In this document: piece after piece, positions 33,894 to 42,993 of the stretch
Layout: each line of letters opens with the position of its first letter
How positions within the stretch are numbered: position 1 is the first letter of the stretch
Assembly (NCBI RefSeq): GCF_030063335.1
Contig: NZ_JASISW010000003.1
Span: forward strand, 124,001 to 188,000
Origin: Rhodococcus sp. G-MC3
Lineage (GTDB): Bacteria > Actinomycetota > Actinomycetes > Mycobacteriales > Mycobacteriaceae
Direction: 5' to 3'
DNA: 64,000 nt
Notes under the pieces: model-generated
Database searches by the model: none
The model's input: the letters and a program-made list of their open reading frames with translations, nothing else
Told to the model about the DNA's origin: nothing
Made by a program: the position numbers and the translations under genes

Positions 33894-34556
33894 GTGATAC
33901 GCGTTCTGGTGGTCGACGACGATTTCATGGTCGCCAAGGTTCATTCCGGGTTTGTCGGCAAGACAGAGGGTTTCGAGGTGTGCGGTATCGCGCACAGCCC
34001 TGAGGCGGCTGTCGAAGCCGTCGGTTCGCTGCGGCCGGATCTCATCTTGCTCGATGTTCACCTCCCCGGCGCCAGTGGGCTCGATTTGATCTCCGCGTTT
34101 CGCGAATCGGCGCCCGACGTCGACATTCTCGTCATCACCAGCGAGCGTGAGGTCGCTTCGGTGCAGAAGGCTCTTCGAAGCGGGGTCGTGCACTACCTGA
34201 TCAAACCGTTCAAATTCTCGGTACTGCAAGCGCGCCTTGATCAATACCGGACAACGCGGCAGAGTCTGGGTGCTACCGATGAAGCCGAGCAGGCAGCAGT
34301 GGACAAGGCCTTCGGCGTGTCGGGCGCGGAAGCAGATCTGCCCAAGGGGCTTTCGCGTGAGACGCTGGTATTGGTGGAATCGACGCTCCGCGGTGTGGAC
34401 GCGCCGATCTCGGCCACCGACATGTCCGAGAGGTCGGGGATCTCGCGCTCCAGTGCGCGACGATATCTCGAGTACCTCTCAGGCATCGGGCGGGTCACGG
34501 TGTCGTTGGACTACGGGAACGTCGGGCGGCCGGAGCGGTTGTACCGACGGAAGTGA
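33894..34556 (+). CDS. CitB/DcuR-type response regulator
   Basis: A 220-residue regulator: receiver domain (1-120) with acidic pocket DDD (8-10), phosphoacceptor D54 in LLDVHLPG and K104 in LIKPF, followed by a C-terminal helix-turn-helix of the CitB class (ATDMSERSGISRSSARRYLEYL). GTG 33894 follows the kinase stop by 13 bases and has GGAG just upstream. It should bind the ACTGTGGTC motifs before the TctC-like gene. Confidence 0.92.
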   Translation: MIRVLVVDDDFMVAKVHSGFVGKTEGFEVCGIAHSPEAAVEAVGSLRPDLILLDVHLPGASGLDLISAFRESAPDVDILVITSEREVASVQKALRSGVVHYLIKPFKFSVLQARLDQYRTTRQSLGATDEAEQAAVDKAFGVSGAEADLPKGLSRETLVLVESTLRGVDAPISATDMSERSGISRSSARRYLEYLSGIGRVTVSLDYGNVGRPERLYRRK

Positions 34557-34685
34557 AGTGTCAGGTTCGAGTTGGGCATGGAACTGCGCGGGTACGACGA
34601 CGAAGCGCGACAATGCGGGACCGCGCCTGGCAGTACGCATTTGGGAAGCTGTCCTAGTTCGAGGTTCGACTTTCGATCCGGACTT

Positions 34686-35435
34686 TCAGCTGTCGACGAG
34701 GGTGCCGGCGAGCAGCGGGAGCAGTCGGTCCCAGTGGCACTGAAGTGCGGAGGGGTTGAAAGCATCGGTGTCGGACATGCTGTAGCCGTGGATGGTGCCG
34801 GGATAGATCTCGGTGGTGTAGCCAACCCCCGCGGCGTCAAAGGCTTTGGTGAGCTCGTTCATCGCCTCGAGTGACATGTCGTTTTCGGAGAGGCCCAGAT
34901 AGACCTGAGCGGCGACCTTGGAGACGAGTCGATGTGGGCTGTCGGACTCGTCGGTTACCAGGAAGCCTGGGTGGAATCCAGCGACGGCGGCCACCTGGTC
35001 GGGGTTTGCAGCTGCGGTCCGGATCGCCAAGGCGGCACCAATGCAGTAGCCGACAACCGCGAACGGACCATCGCTGACCTCGGGTTGGGTGGTGAGGAAG
35101 CCGAGGTAGGCGTCGGCGTCTCGCAGAGCGCGCTCGGTGGTGTGCGTCTCGATCAAAGGCATCAGCTGACCGATGACCGCCGGCCGGATCTCTTCTCCAA
35201 TGTGTTCTGGAAGTTCGAGAACCGGTGCCGGACCATGCCGGTAATAAAGATTGGGGACGAGTACGAAGTACCCGTTCTCGGCCAGATCGCAGGCCATTTT
35301 CTCGAGTACAGGTCGCACGCCGAAGGCGTCCGTGTACATCAGCACCCCAGGGTGCCGCTCGCCGTCGTCGAGGAAGGCGGCGAATGCGTCGGCTCGACCG
35401 TCGTCAGTGGGAATGTTCAGAGTTTTGGTAATCAT
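34686..35435 (-). CDS. Dienelactone hydrolase family protein
   Basis: A 249-residue alpha/beta hydrolase. The nucleophile elbow is VVGYCIGAAL with C131, and the catalytic histidine is in PGTIHGYSM near the C-terminus, the Cys-His-Asp arrangement of dienelactone hydrolases. ATG 35435 is chosen because GGAG lies five bases upstream. No chlorocatechol genes are nearby, so its substrate is unknown. The 129 bases to the convergent response regulator gene show no clear structure. Confidence 0.87.
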   Translation of the reverse strand: MITKTLNIPTDDGRADAFAAFLDDGERHPGVLMYTDAFGVRPVLEKMACDLAENGYFVLVPNLYYRHGPAPVLELPEHIGEEIRPAVIGQLMPLIETHTTERALRDADAYLGFLTTQPEVSDGPFAVVGYCIGAALAIRTAAANPDQVAAVAGFHPGFLVTDESDSPHRLVSKVAAQVYLGLSENDMSLEAMNELTKAFDAAGVGYTTEIYPGTIHGYSMSDTDAFNPSALQCHWDRLLPLLAGTLVDS

Positions 35436-35739
35436 GAAGTCTCCTGTCGTAGTTGATTTTTCAAATGTTTTCAATCAACACGAAAGGGGTGGGGCTCGCG
35501 CAACTGCGAGAGATGCTGGATCGAGCTGTAGGCCCTTGCCGGCCCGTGTGGCGCTCAAAAGGGCGCCGGGTAACCGATCTGTGTGTGGCGCAGGGCCGTC
35601 CCGGTGGTCATCGTCGTCGAGGCTAGCTGAATTAGTCCTGGCCCGCACGTGTTGCCGTGCGATTTCTAGCCTCGCGTTGGCGGCGGCTGTGGGGGCATGC
35701 CGCGAGTTCTTGTCGGACCTCCGGCGTATATTCGAAAGT
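35436..35739. other. Intergenic region between hydrolase and DUF222 gene
   Basis: A 304-base divergent gap. Next to the hydrolase it has a 7-bp inverted repeat (GTTGATT at 35452-35458, AATCAAC at 35473-35479) around an AT-rich centre, a candidate operator. At the other end is an SOS-box-like element overlapping the DUF222 start. Between them I see no gene or strong secondary structure. Confidence 0.5.
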
Positions 35740-35747
35740 ATGTTCGA
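35732..35747. promoter_or_regulatory. LexA (SOS) box overlapping the DUF222 start codon
   Basis: TCGAAA-GTAT-GTTCGA matches 11 of 12 defined positions of the mycobacterial SOS box TCGAAC-N4-GTTCGA. The ATG at 35740 is formed by the spacer and right half-site. DUF222/13E12 genes of M. tuberculosis are among known LexA targets, which supports the assignment. Confidence 0.7.
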
Positions 35748-37944
35748 TACGGGGGTTTCGGCGGGGGACGTCGCGAGTGGTGAAGTGGGTGTCGATGCTG
35801 CTTGCTCGCGGGTTGTCGATGACGCAGTCGCGGCAGGACTATTGGGGTTTTCGGCGCGCAGCCGGGTCGCGGAGAACATCGCGCGGGCGAAGGTGGTGGA
35901 GTCGGCATGCGAAGTGGCCGAGATCCGTCTTGCTGCCGGTGAGGACGAGGGCGACGATCCGGCGACGGTGATGCGGTCGGTGGTGTGCGAGGTCGCGGCG
36001 GGGCTCAACGTGTCGCAGAAAGTGGCGAGCCCGTTCGTGGAGGTGGGGTCGGCATTGGACCGGTTGCCATTGACGTCGGTGCGGTTCGTGTACGGCAACC
36101 TCGATTGGGCACGGACGCAGGTGATCGCGCAGGTGTTGGGTAAAGCGTGCGATGCGACGATCAAGGCACTCGAGTTCGAGGCGGTCGCTGCAGCGGAATT
36201 CTTGGGGCCTCGGTCGTTGAGGCTGGAATTGTGGGCGCTCTGGGCGGAGCTCGACGAGGCGGAAGCGTCGGCGGCGAAGGGTACTGCGGTCAAGGGTGCT
36301 CGGGGGGTATCGATCAAACGTGAGGGTGACGGGACTTCGATGCTCGAGGCGACGCTGACCGACATCGAGGGTGCCGAAGCCGACGAGTTGGTGGAAGAAA
36401 TCGCGGGGACTGTGTGCGCGCAGGATCCGCGGTCTGCGAAGTCGTTGCGTGCCGATGGGTTGTTGGCGTTGATTCACGGGGAGCATGCCCTCGAATGCAG
36501 GTGCGATCTGGGCGAGAACTGCCCGCAGTTCGGGGTGGCCGATCGCTCCGATGGACGGCGTGGGCACTTGCTGCAGATCGTGATCGATGTGGAGACGTTG
36601 CTTGGATTGACTTCGACACCAGCTCGTTTGGCGGATGGCACTCCGCTCGATTCGGAGGTGGCTCGGGTTTTGGCCGAGGATGCGCGGTGGCAGGGGTTGC
36701 TGACCGAACTGATCACTGCCCTCGCTGCACATGGAAGCGACAACACCGATACCAACCCGGAAGACGGTGCGGGTAACAGTTACGCAGCACCATTCGGTGC
36801 CGGGAAGGCCGGGGATTCACAAGCTGGACAGTCGAAGCCGAGCAGCTCGAAGGCGGGCGGTGCGAAGGCGGGCGGTGCGAAGGCTGATACCGCTAATCCC
36901 GCGAACGCGACATCAGCTGGTGCACAGTCGGGGTCAGCTGGTGCTGAGTCTGCCGATAACCCCGACGCAGAGCGTACCGATATGCAAGATGCAAAAAATG
37001 CCGCCACGCCTGGCAAGGGCGATGCGAAGAACAACGGTGCCGAGCCTGCCGGTGCCGAGAGCAACGACGCCGAGCCCGCCGGTGCCGAGCCCGCTGATGT
37101 GGAGCCCACGGATGCCGAGCCCGCCGAAGCTGAGTCCGCCGGCCCGACGTCGAAGGGCGGGATCAGGGTTCCGCGGCTGTTGTATCGCGGCCGGATCCGC
37201 CCGGCGGCGACGGTCCCACCCAGACCTGAGCGCACTCCCGGCAGCCCGAATCGGCCGCCGGCCTCGACCAGTGGGACGGTCAACGGCGCTGTCCGAGCAC
37301 ACGCGATCGCGGCGCTACTCTCTGCGATCGATAGAGACCCGGCACTCGCGAACGGAATTTTTCCTGACGGCCACGGCGGACTGGCCAGGCCTCCTGCAGG
37401 TGCGCTGACCTACACGCCATCCACTGCAGTCGCCGCACGAGTACGTATGACGTACCGGCGCTGCACCCATCCGGGATGCGAAATCCCCTCGACACGCTGC
37501 CAACTCGACCACATTGTGCCCTTCGACCACGACAGTCCTTCGCGCGGTGGGTGGAGTATCGAGACGAATCTGCATCCTGCCTGCGGGGGTCACCATCAAC
37601 TGAAGACATCGAGAAACTGGACCATCGCGTATCTGGCCGGGGGTGCGATCCTGTGGACCAGCCGCGCCGGAATTCGCGCGATCAGCCTCCCCGAACTCGG
37701 CTGCCCTACTCCTCCGCGCAGCCGCAAGCGCCGCCGCAAAGCCGTCGATCCGGAACTGGATATACATGCTCTCACCTGGTGGGAGAGACACATGCCCGCT
37801 GACACACCGGAGCCGACCGCAGCCGATCAACGCGCCGCGGAAACAGACGATGCCCGCACCCGAATCCGACTGCTACGCCGACGACTTCGTGAGCATAAGA
37901 CCATCCGAAAGCTCCGCAAGAACGCCGAACCCCCACCCTTCTGA
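35740..37944 (+). CDS. DUF222 (13E12-repeat family) HNH endonuclease-like protein
   Basis: A 734-residue protein with an N-terminal helical DUF222 domain (about 20-300), a long Ala/Gly/Glu/Pro-rich low-complexity linker (about 345-475) and a C-terminal HNH nuclease module (about 565-625): CTHPGCEIPSTRCQLDHIVP, then TNLHPACGGHHQLK with the zinc-binding cysteines and catalytic DH. The start MFDTG coincides with an SOS box. Family members occur in many copies in actinobacteria and are DNA-damage inducible in mycobacteria, but their biological role is unknown. The linker contains many imperfect GAEPA-like repeats, visible as direct DNA repeats around 37035-37145. Confidence 0.9.
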   Translation: MFDTGVSAGDVASGEVGVDAACSRVVDDAVAAGLLGFSARSRVAENIARAKVVESACEVAEIRLAAGEDEGDDPATVMRSVVCEVAAGLNVSQKVASPFVEVGSALDRLPLTSVRFVYGNLDWARTQVIAQVLGKACDATIKALEFEAVAAAEFLGPRSLRLELWALWAELDEAEASAAKGTAVKGARGVSIKREGDGTSMLEATLTDIEGAEADELVEEIAGTVCAQDPRSAKSLRADGLLALIHGEHALECRCDLGENCPQFGVADRSDGRRGHLLQIVIDVETLLGLTSTPARLADGTPLDSEVARVLAEDARWQGLLTELITALAAHGSDNTDTNPEDGAGNSYAAPFGAGKAGDSQAGQSKPSSSKAGGAKAGGAKADTANPANATSAGAQSGSAGAESADNPDAERTDMQDAKNAATPGKGDAKNNGAEPAGAESNDAEPAGAEPADVEPTDAEPAEAESAGPTSKGGIRVPRLLYRGRIRPAATVPPRPERTPGSPNRPPASTSGTVNGAVRAHAIAALLSAIDRDPALANGIFPDGHGGLARPPAGALTYTPSTAVAARVRMTYRRCTHPGCEIPSTRCQLDHIVPFDHDSPSRGGWSIETNLHPACGGHHQLKTSRNWTIAYLAGGAILWTSRAGIRAISLPELGCPTPPRSRKRRRKAVDPELDIHALTWWERHMPADTPEPTAADQRAAETDDARTRIRLLRRRLREHKTIRKLRKNAEPPPF

Positions 37945-38059
37945 CGATGCCGCGGGCCTGAAATGCGCAGCAGTCCACGACACCGGCGGTGTACAGCACT
38001 GTCGGGACGGCAAGCAACCACCGAGTCACCGGCGGTCCCTCGACCGACTACCAGCCCGG

Positions 38060-39004
38060 CTACCCCCTCGACACGAGCGACCTCACGAAAAACATCAGAT
38101 TCGCGGGCCTCTCCGCGAGCCGCCTCATGAAGTAGCCGTACCACTGGTTCCCGTACGGCACATACACCCTTACATGCTTGCCGTCGCCGACCAAACGTTG
38201 TTGCTCGGCGTCGCGGATTCCGTAGAGCATCTGATATTCGTACGAATCGACCGAGCGGCCGGTGTGGACGGCGAAACGGTCTGCCGCGTCGATCATCTCG
38301 GGATCATGCGATGCGACCATCGGATACCCTTGACCGTCCATCAGCACCTGCAGACACCGGACATACGAATCCGAAACGTCGGCAGGCTTCTGAAATGCAA
38401 CCGATGGCGGCTCGTTGTAGGCGCCCTTGCACAACCGAATCCGTGACCGAGGGCCCGAGAACTCGCGGCAATCGGCCTCGGTGCGCTTTAGGTAAGCCTG
38501 CAACACAGTCCCCAGATCCGGAAAATCCTGCCGCAGAGTGCGAACGATGGACAGGGCAGAATCCGTAGTGGTGTGGTCTTCGGCGTCCACCGTCACCCAC
38601 ACTCCGGCCTTGTCGGCTGCACTGCAGATGATCCGCGCGTTCTCCAATGCCAGTGAGCTGTCGATTCCAAGACCCAGAGCCGACAACTTCACCGACACCT
38701 CCAACGCTCGCTCGCCGGCGTCGAGAGCCGAATATGCGTGCAGGAGCGACAGATACGCGTCGACGGTCGCCGAAGCCTGCGCCGCATCGGTGGTGTCCTC
38801 GCCCAGATAGTCCACCGAGACGAATCGGCCGGACGCCAGTAGAGATGCGACCGCGGCGACGGCGTCGGGCTCGGACTCCCCGGCGACGAACCGGTCGACC
38901 AGCTGCCTGGTGATCCGCATCTTGCTCATGGTTGCCCCGAGCCGAGGCGATCGCGCTGCCGCCAACAGCGCAGGACGCAGCGGATTGCTCAGAACAGTGG
39001 TCAC
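38060..39004 (-). CDS. putB: Proline dehydrogenase (monofunctional)
   Basis: A 314-residue FAD-dependent beta/alpha barrel that oxidises proline to pyrroline-5-carboxylate, peripheral to the membrane and passing electrons to quinone. Landmarks are VSVKLSALG (about 103-111), VTVDAEDHTTTDSAL, RIRLCKGAYNEP (about 188-199), MVASHDPEMI, and the C-terminal VYVPYGNQWYGYFMRRLAERP. Its GTG overlaps the pruA stop (GTGA), so it is translated by coupling as the second gene of pruA-putB. Mycobacterial symbol is putB. Confidence 0.95.
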   Translation of the reverse strand: MTTVLSNPLRPALLAAARSPRLGATMSKMRITRQLVDRFVAGESEPDAVAAVASLLASGRFVSVDYLGEDTTDAAQASATVDAYLSLLHAYSALDAGERALEVSVKLSALGLGIDSSLALENARIICSAADKAGVWVTVDAEDHTTTDSALSIVRTLRQDFPDLGTVLQAYLKRTEADCREFSGPRSRIRLCKGAYNEPPSVAFQKPADVSDSYVRCLQVLMDGQGYPMVASHDPEMIDAADRFAVHTGRSVDSYEYQMLYGIRDAEQQRLVGDGKHVRVYVPYGNQWYGYFMRRLAERPANLMFFVRSLVSRG

Positions 39005-40650
39005 TTGGATCCATCTCCGTCTTGGTGCGGGTAGGCATGCGCTGTCGGCGGCACGAAAGTCTCCTTGACCGTTCGAGCCGACGCCCAGCGGAGCAAGTTC
39101 TGCGGTGAACCGGCTTTGTCGTTGGTTCCGGATGCCCTGGCCCCGCCGAACGGCTGCTGCCCGACGACGGCACCCGACGGCTTGTCGTTGATGTAGAAGT
39201 TGCCTGCAGCGAAACGCAACGCCTTGTGCGCCTCGGCGACCGCGATGCGATCCTGGGCGATCACGGCTCCGGTGAGCGCGTACTTCGAGCCCGCATCGAC
39301 CTTCTTCAGAATGTCGGCATAGGAATTGGCGGCAGAATCGTCGTAGACATGCACCGCGAGGATCGGCCCGAAGTACTCGGTGCTGAAGGCTTCGTCGGAT
39401 GGATCGTCGCCGAGAAGAACTGTGGGGGAGACAAAGTAGCCTTCGGTGTCGTCACACGTTCCGCCGGCCGCAATGGTGAGGCTCGGCGTCGACTTCGCGC
39501 GATCGAGGGCAGCCGAATTGCGATCGAACGCCCGCTGATCGATGACGGCACCGCCGTAGTTGGACAAGTCTGTTACGTCACCGTACTTCAGCTGCGAGAC
39601 CTGCTCGACGAAGGGATCGCCCATCTTCGACCAGACGGACTTCGGCACGAATGCCCGCGATGCTGCCGAGCATTTCTGGCCTTGGTAGTCGAAAGCTCCC
39701 CTGATGAGAGCCGTCGTCAGAACCTCTGGATCCGCCGAGGAATGTGCGAGAACGAAGTCCTTGCCGCCGGTCTCGCCGACGAGCCGCGGGTAGGTGTCGT
39801 AGTTCGAGATGTTGCTTCCCACCTCGCGCCACAAGTGCTGGAAGGTCGCCGTCGATCCGGTGAAATGGATCCCGGCCAAGCGGGGGTCGTTCAGTGCGAC
39901 CTCGGAGACCAGAGGCCCGTCACCGAGTACGAGGTTGATGACGCCGGGCGGCAATCCTGCGGCTTCGAGCAGTTGCAGGGTCAGGTATGCGGCAACAGAT
40001 TGCGTCGGCGACGGCTTCCACAGCACGGTGTTGCCCATCAGTGCAGGTGCGGTGGGCAGGTTGCCTGCGATGGCGGTGAAGTTGAACGGCGTGATCGCGT
40101 AAACGAACCCTTCCAGCGGCCGATACTCCACACGATTCCACACACCCGGCGAGGACACAGGCTGGTCGGCAAGGATCTGACGGGCGAACGCGACATTGAA
40201 GCGCCAGAAGTCGACGAGCTCACACGGGGCGTCGATCTCGGCCTGGTACGCGGACTTCGACTGCCCGAGCATCGTGGCTGCGGCGATCTTTTCGCGCCAG
40301 GGCCCGGCGAGCAGATCGGCCGCGCGAAGGAAGACTGCTGCACGGTCGTCGAAGGAAAGGTCGCGCCAGCCCGCTGCTGCCGCGGAGGCTGCTTCGATGG
40401 CATCGCGGACATCGTCATGCGTGGCATTGGCGAAGCTACCGATGACGGACGAATGCCGGTGAGGCTCGACGACGTTCTCACGCGACCCGGCGGCAACTCG
40501 GTGGACGCCCCCGATGACCTGGTGAATCTCCGTCGGGTTCGACTGCAATGCGTCGAGTTGGATCCTGAGGCGGCTTCGTTCCTGGCTGCCGGCGGCGTAG
40601 GAATTGACTGGCTCGTTGGTCGGGGTCGGTACCGAGGTGACGGCGTCCAT
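39001..40650 (-). CDS. pruA: 1-pyrroline-5-carboxylate dehydrogenase
   Basis: A 549-residue NAD-dependent aldehyde dehydrogenase that converts glutamate semialdehyde to glutamate. The catalytic thiol is C327 in DYQGQKCSAASR and the general base E293 in LVGETGGKDF; FTGSTATFQHL and PFGGARASGTNDKAG are P5CDH-specific. ATG 40650 has AGAAGGA upstream. First gene of pruA-putB; a PucR-type activator gene is divergent, the same order as Rv1187-Rv1188 and Rv1186c in M. tuberculosis. Confidence 0.95.
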   Translation of the reverse strand: MDAVTSVPTPTNEPVNSYAAGSQERSRLRIQLDALQSNPTEIHQVIGGVHRVAAGSRENVVEPHRHSSVIGSFANATHDDVRDAIEAASAAAAGWRDLSFDDRAAVFLRAADLLAGPWREKIAAATMLGQSKSAYQAEIDAPCELVDFWRFNVAFARQILADQPVSSPGVWNRVEYRPLEGFVYAITPFNFTAIAGNLPTAPALMGNTVLWKPSPTQSVAAYLTLQLLEAAGLPPGVINLVLGDGPLVSEVALNDPRLAGIHFTGSTATFQHLWREVGSNISNYDTYPRLVGETGGKDFVLAHSSADPEVLTTALIRGAFDYQGQKCSAASRAFVPKSVWSKMGDPFVEQVSQLKYGDVTDLSNYGGAVIDQRAFDRNSAALDRAKSTPSLTIAAGGTCDDTEGYFVSPTVLLGDDPSDEAFSTEYFGPILAVHVYDDSAANSYADILKKVDAGSKYALTGAVIAQDRIAVAEAHKALRFAAGNFYINDKPSGAVVGQQPFGGARASGTNDKAGSPQNLLRWASARTVKETFVPPTAHAYPHQDGDGSK

Positions 40651-40749
40651 GCTGGTCCTTCTTTCTCGACTGGTTGCCATCATTGAAGTCGGATTGCGAG
40701 TGCAAGTATTCTTCCGATCGGCCAAAGATTCTGTGGTTGACTTGGTCAG

Positions 40750-42333
40750 ATGGATGAAGGGGTACCACTCGGCGCGGTCTCGAGCGCGCTTCACGGCGCG
40801 TTCGTCGAGCTTGTGTTCGTACCTCCCGGCCCCGAGGTCTCGATCAGATCGGTCAGCCTGCTGGACGCGGCCGATCTGGCCGATACCCAGGCAACGGCAG
40901 ACCTGTGTCTCGTAGTCGGCGTCCCCGACGCTCAGGTCGTGGCATGGCTGGACGAGCTGGCACTCCGCGCTTCGGGTGATCGGCCACGCGCAGTAATGGT
41001 CAAGGGCGTCACTGTCGCGACGCATCACGCTGCGCGGCAGTGCGGTATCGCGCTCTTGTCCGTGCATACCCAAGCTCGTTGGGAGCGGCTACTTTCGATG
41101 ATCCGAGGGGTGCTCGATCACTCGGTTGTGCGCACCCCTCTCGACCCTGTCGGCGACGACACTGACCTCTACGGGCTTGCACGCACGATCGCCACCCTGA
41201 CCAAAGGGATGGTGAGTATCGAGGATGAGCGCTCGCACGTTCTCGCGTATTCGGCCGCGGACGACGCCGCCGACGAGCTGCGAACACTGTCGATACTCGG
41301 CCGTGAGGGACCGGCGGATTATCTTCGGCGCCTCGACGAGTGGGGGGTCTTCGACCGGATCAGGCGAAGTGACGACATCGTCGAAGTGCCCGCGGACGAG
41401 ACGCTGCGTATTCGGCGACGGCTCGTCGTGGGCATCAGATCCATTCCCGACGCCACGGGTGCGGTCACCACGCTCGGCTCCATCTGGATCCAAGAGGGGC
41501 AGCAGCCGATCTCGGCCGACGCCGACGGGGTTCTGCGCGGAGCGGCGGCGGTCGCCGCGAGATTGATCAAGCGAAATCGCGACGCCCCGACCAACGAAGC
41601 ACTGCAGATTCAGCGGCTGCTCGGTGCTCGCGGCGGACGCGTGGACGTGCCGTCGCTGGCTGCGGCGCTGTCGATCTCGGATTCAGGACCCGCAGCAGTC
41701 ATCGGATTCGCCGCCATCGGGGACGAGGAGGTCGCACCATTCTCGGCTCCGATACGGCTGCACGCCAGCGCATTTCATCGAAGTTCGTTGGCGACGGCGC
41801 TCGGAGGCAGGATCTACGTGCTCTTTCCTGGAGAGATCGCGGTGCGCTCGCTCGAATCCTGGACGCGAGAGGCGATCGTGCGAATCGAACAACGGACGGG
41901 TATCGCGTTGCGCGCGGCCTTGGTCGCCCCGGTCGCCGCGTTGTCCGACGTCGCCGCTGCACGATTCGAAGTGGACCGAGTCCTGGATCGAACGACAGGC
42001 GACCTGCGGGTGACGACGCTAGCCGAGTCCAGGACTTCGGTGTTGCTCGGCGAAATCGTCGAACTCGTCGCCAACCACGAGCACCTACACGATCCACGAA
42101 TCGAGAGCCTTCGGCAGTACGACGCGAAGAACGCGTCGACGATGACCGGCAGTCTGCGGGTCTATCTTGCGCACTTCGGCGATGTCAGGGCCGCCGCCGA
42201 GGAGCTTCGGGTGCACCCGAATACGTTGCGGTACCGAATCAAACGCGTCGAGCAGATCCTCGGTGCGGATCTGAGCGACCCAGATGATCGGTTGTTGATC
42301 GAGCTTCAGCTCAGGATCGGGAACCAGCCGTGA
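40750..42333 (+). CDS. pruC: PucR/CdaR-type activator of proline catabolism
   Basis: A 527-residue cytoplasmic regulator: an N-terminal PucR sensor region (about 1-125), a GAF-like middle (about 130-280), a GGDEF-related domain and a C-terminal helix-turn-helix (GDVRAAAEELRVHPNTLRYRIKRVEQILG, about 480-509). PruC in mycobacteria is a proline-responsive activator of pruA-putB; gene order here is the same. The 99-base shared promoter region shows no clean dyad. The last 23 bases overlap the convergent tetR. Confidence 0.85.
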   Translation: MDEGVPLGAVSSALHGAFVELVFVPPGPEVSIRSVSLLDAADLADTQATADLCLVVGVPDAQVVAWLDELALRASGDRPRAVMVKGVTVATHHAARQCGIALLSVHTQARWERLLSMIRGVLDHSVVRTPLDPVGDDTDLYGLARTIATLTKGMVSIEDERSHVLAYSAADDAADELRTLSILGREGPADYLRRLDEWGVFDRIRRSDDIVEVPADETLRIRRRLVVGIRSIPDATGAVTTLGSIWIQEGQQPISADADGVLRGAAAVAARLIKRNRDAPTNEALQIQRLLGARGGRVDVPSLAAALSISDSGPAAVIGFAAIGDEEVAPFSAPIRLHASAFHRSSLATALGGRIYVLFPGEIAVRSLESWTREAIVRIEQRTGIALRAALVAPVAALSDVAAARFEVDRVLDRTTGDLRVTTLAESRTSVLLGEIVELVANHEHLHDPRIESLRQYDAKNASTMTGSLRVYLAHFGDVRAAAEELRVHPNTLRYRIKRVEQILGADLSDPDDRLLIELQLRIGNQP

Positions 42334-42910
42334 TGCCTCCTGCCGTTAACCCTGTGGTCAGTAGCGCGGCCAACTCGGCATAGGCCTGAGAGTCGTCCAA
42401 CCCCGTCCGAGCCGCGATTTCTCGGGTCTGGATACGTGCCATCGTCGTCGCCGCGACGTCGGCGACGAAAGCGGCATGGACGCTGCGGAAGTCGCCTGCG
42501 GCTGCGCCGTCGTCGATCAGCTGCTGCACTCGCTTTGCCGCGAAGGCGGTGTTCTGCTCGTATACCTCACGGGCTGGTGCGAACGCCGCGAGATCGTCCA
42601 TGAACTGCCGGGACGCCGGTTGCAACGCGGCGCCCACGGCCGACAGGTACGCGGTGAGCCGCCCGGCAGTGCCGACGGTGGAGACGATGGACGACTCCAC
42701 CCGTTCTGTAGCGCCTCGGAAGAAGTGCACGGTCGCGGCCCGCACCAACTGCTCCTTGCTCCCCGCGAGGGTGTACAGCGTGGACTTGCTACAGCGCAGA
42801 CGTGCGGCGATGTCGTCGAGAGTCAGATGGGTAAAGCCCTCGGCGAGAAAGAGGGAGACCAACTCGTCGAACAGTTGAGCACGTCGCGCAGTCGCATGAG
42901 CGGCAGTCAT
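42311..42910 (-). CDS. TetR-family regulator
   Basis: A 199-residue TetR protein: RAQLFDELVSLFLAEGFTHL, then TLDDIAARLRCSKSTLYTLAGSKEQLV (about 29-55), with a TetR_C domain. Divergent from the acyl-CoA dehydrogenase gene across a region with four AGTACTG palindromic units, so it probably represses itself and that operon in response to an acyl-CoA or related ligand. It overlaps the pruC 3' end. Confidence 0.9.
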   Translation of the reverse strand: MTAAHATARRAQLFDELVSLFLAEGFTHLTLDDIAARLRCSKSTLYTLAGSKEQLVRAATVHFFRGATERVESSIVSTVGTAGRLTAYLSAVGAALQPASRQFMDDLAAFAPAREVYEQNTAFAAKRVQQLIDDGAAAGDFRSVHAAFVADVAATTMARIQTREIAARTGLDDSQAYAELAALLTTGLTAGGITAGSRS

Positions 42911-42920
42911 GCCGGTAGAT

Positions 42921-42979
42921 AGTACTGCACTAGCCTCGCCAGTACTGTGTGCAGTACTGTCGAAGAGTCCCCAGTACTG
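42921..42979. promoter_or_regulatory. Cluster of four AGTACTG operator units
   Basis: AGTACTG occurs at 42921-42927 and the 8-bp palindrome CAGTACTG at 42940-42947, 42952-42959 and 42972-42979. The middle pair forms a composite CAGTACTG-N4-CAGTACTG, a plausible TetR site with flanking accessory sites. Confidence 0.65.
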
Positions 42980-42993
42980 TCAGGAGTTCATTT

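Noticed and set aside
37035..37145. Imperfect direct repeats resembling a minisatellite element
   Set aside because: They encode the low-complexity linker of the DUF222 protein in frame and need no separate element.
39226..40686. Plus-strand frame of 486 codons
   Set aside because: Antisense to pruA, whose catalytic motifs are complete.
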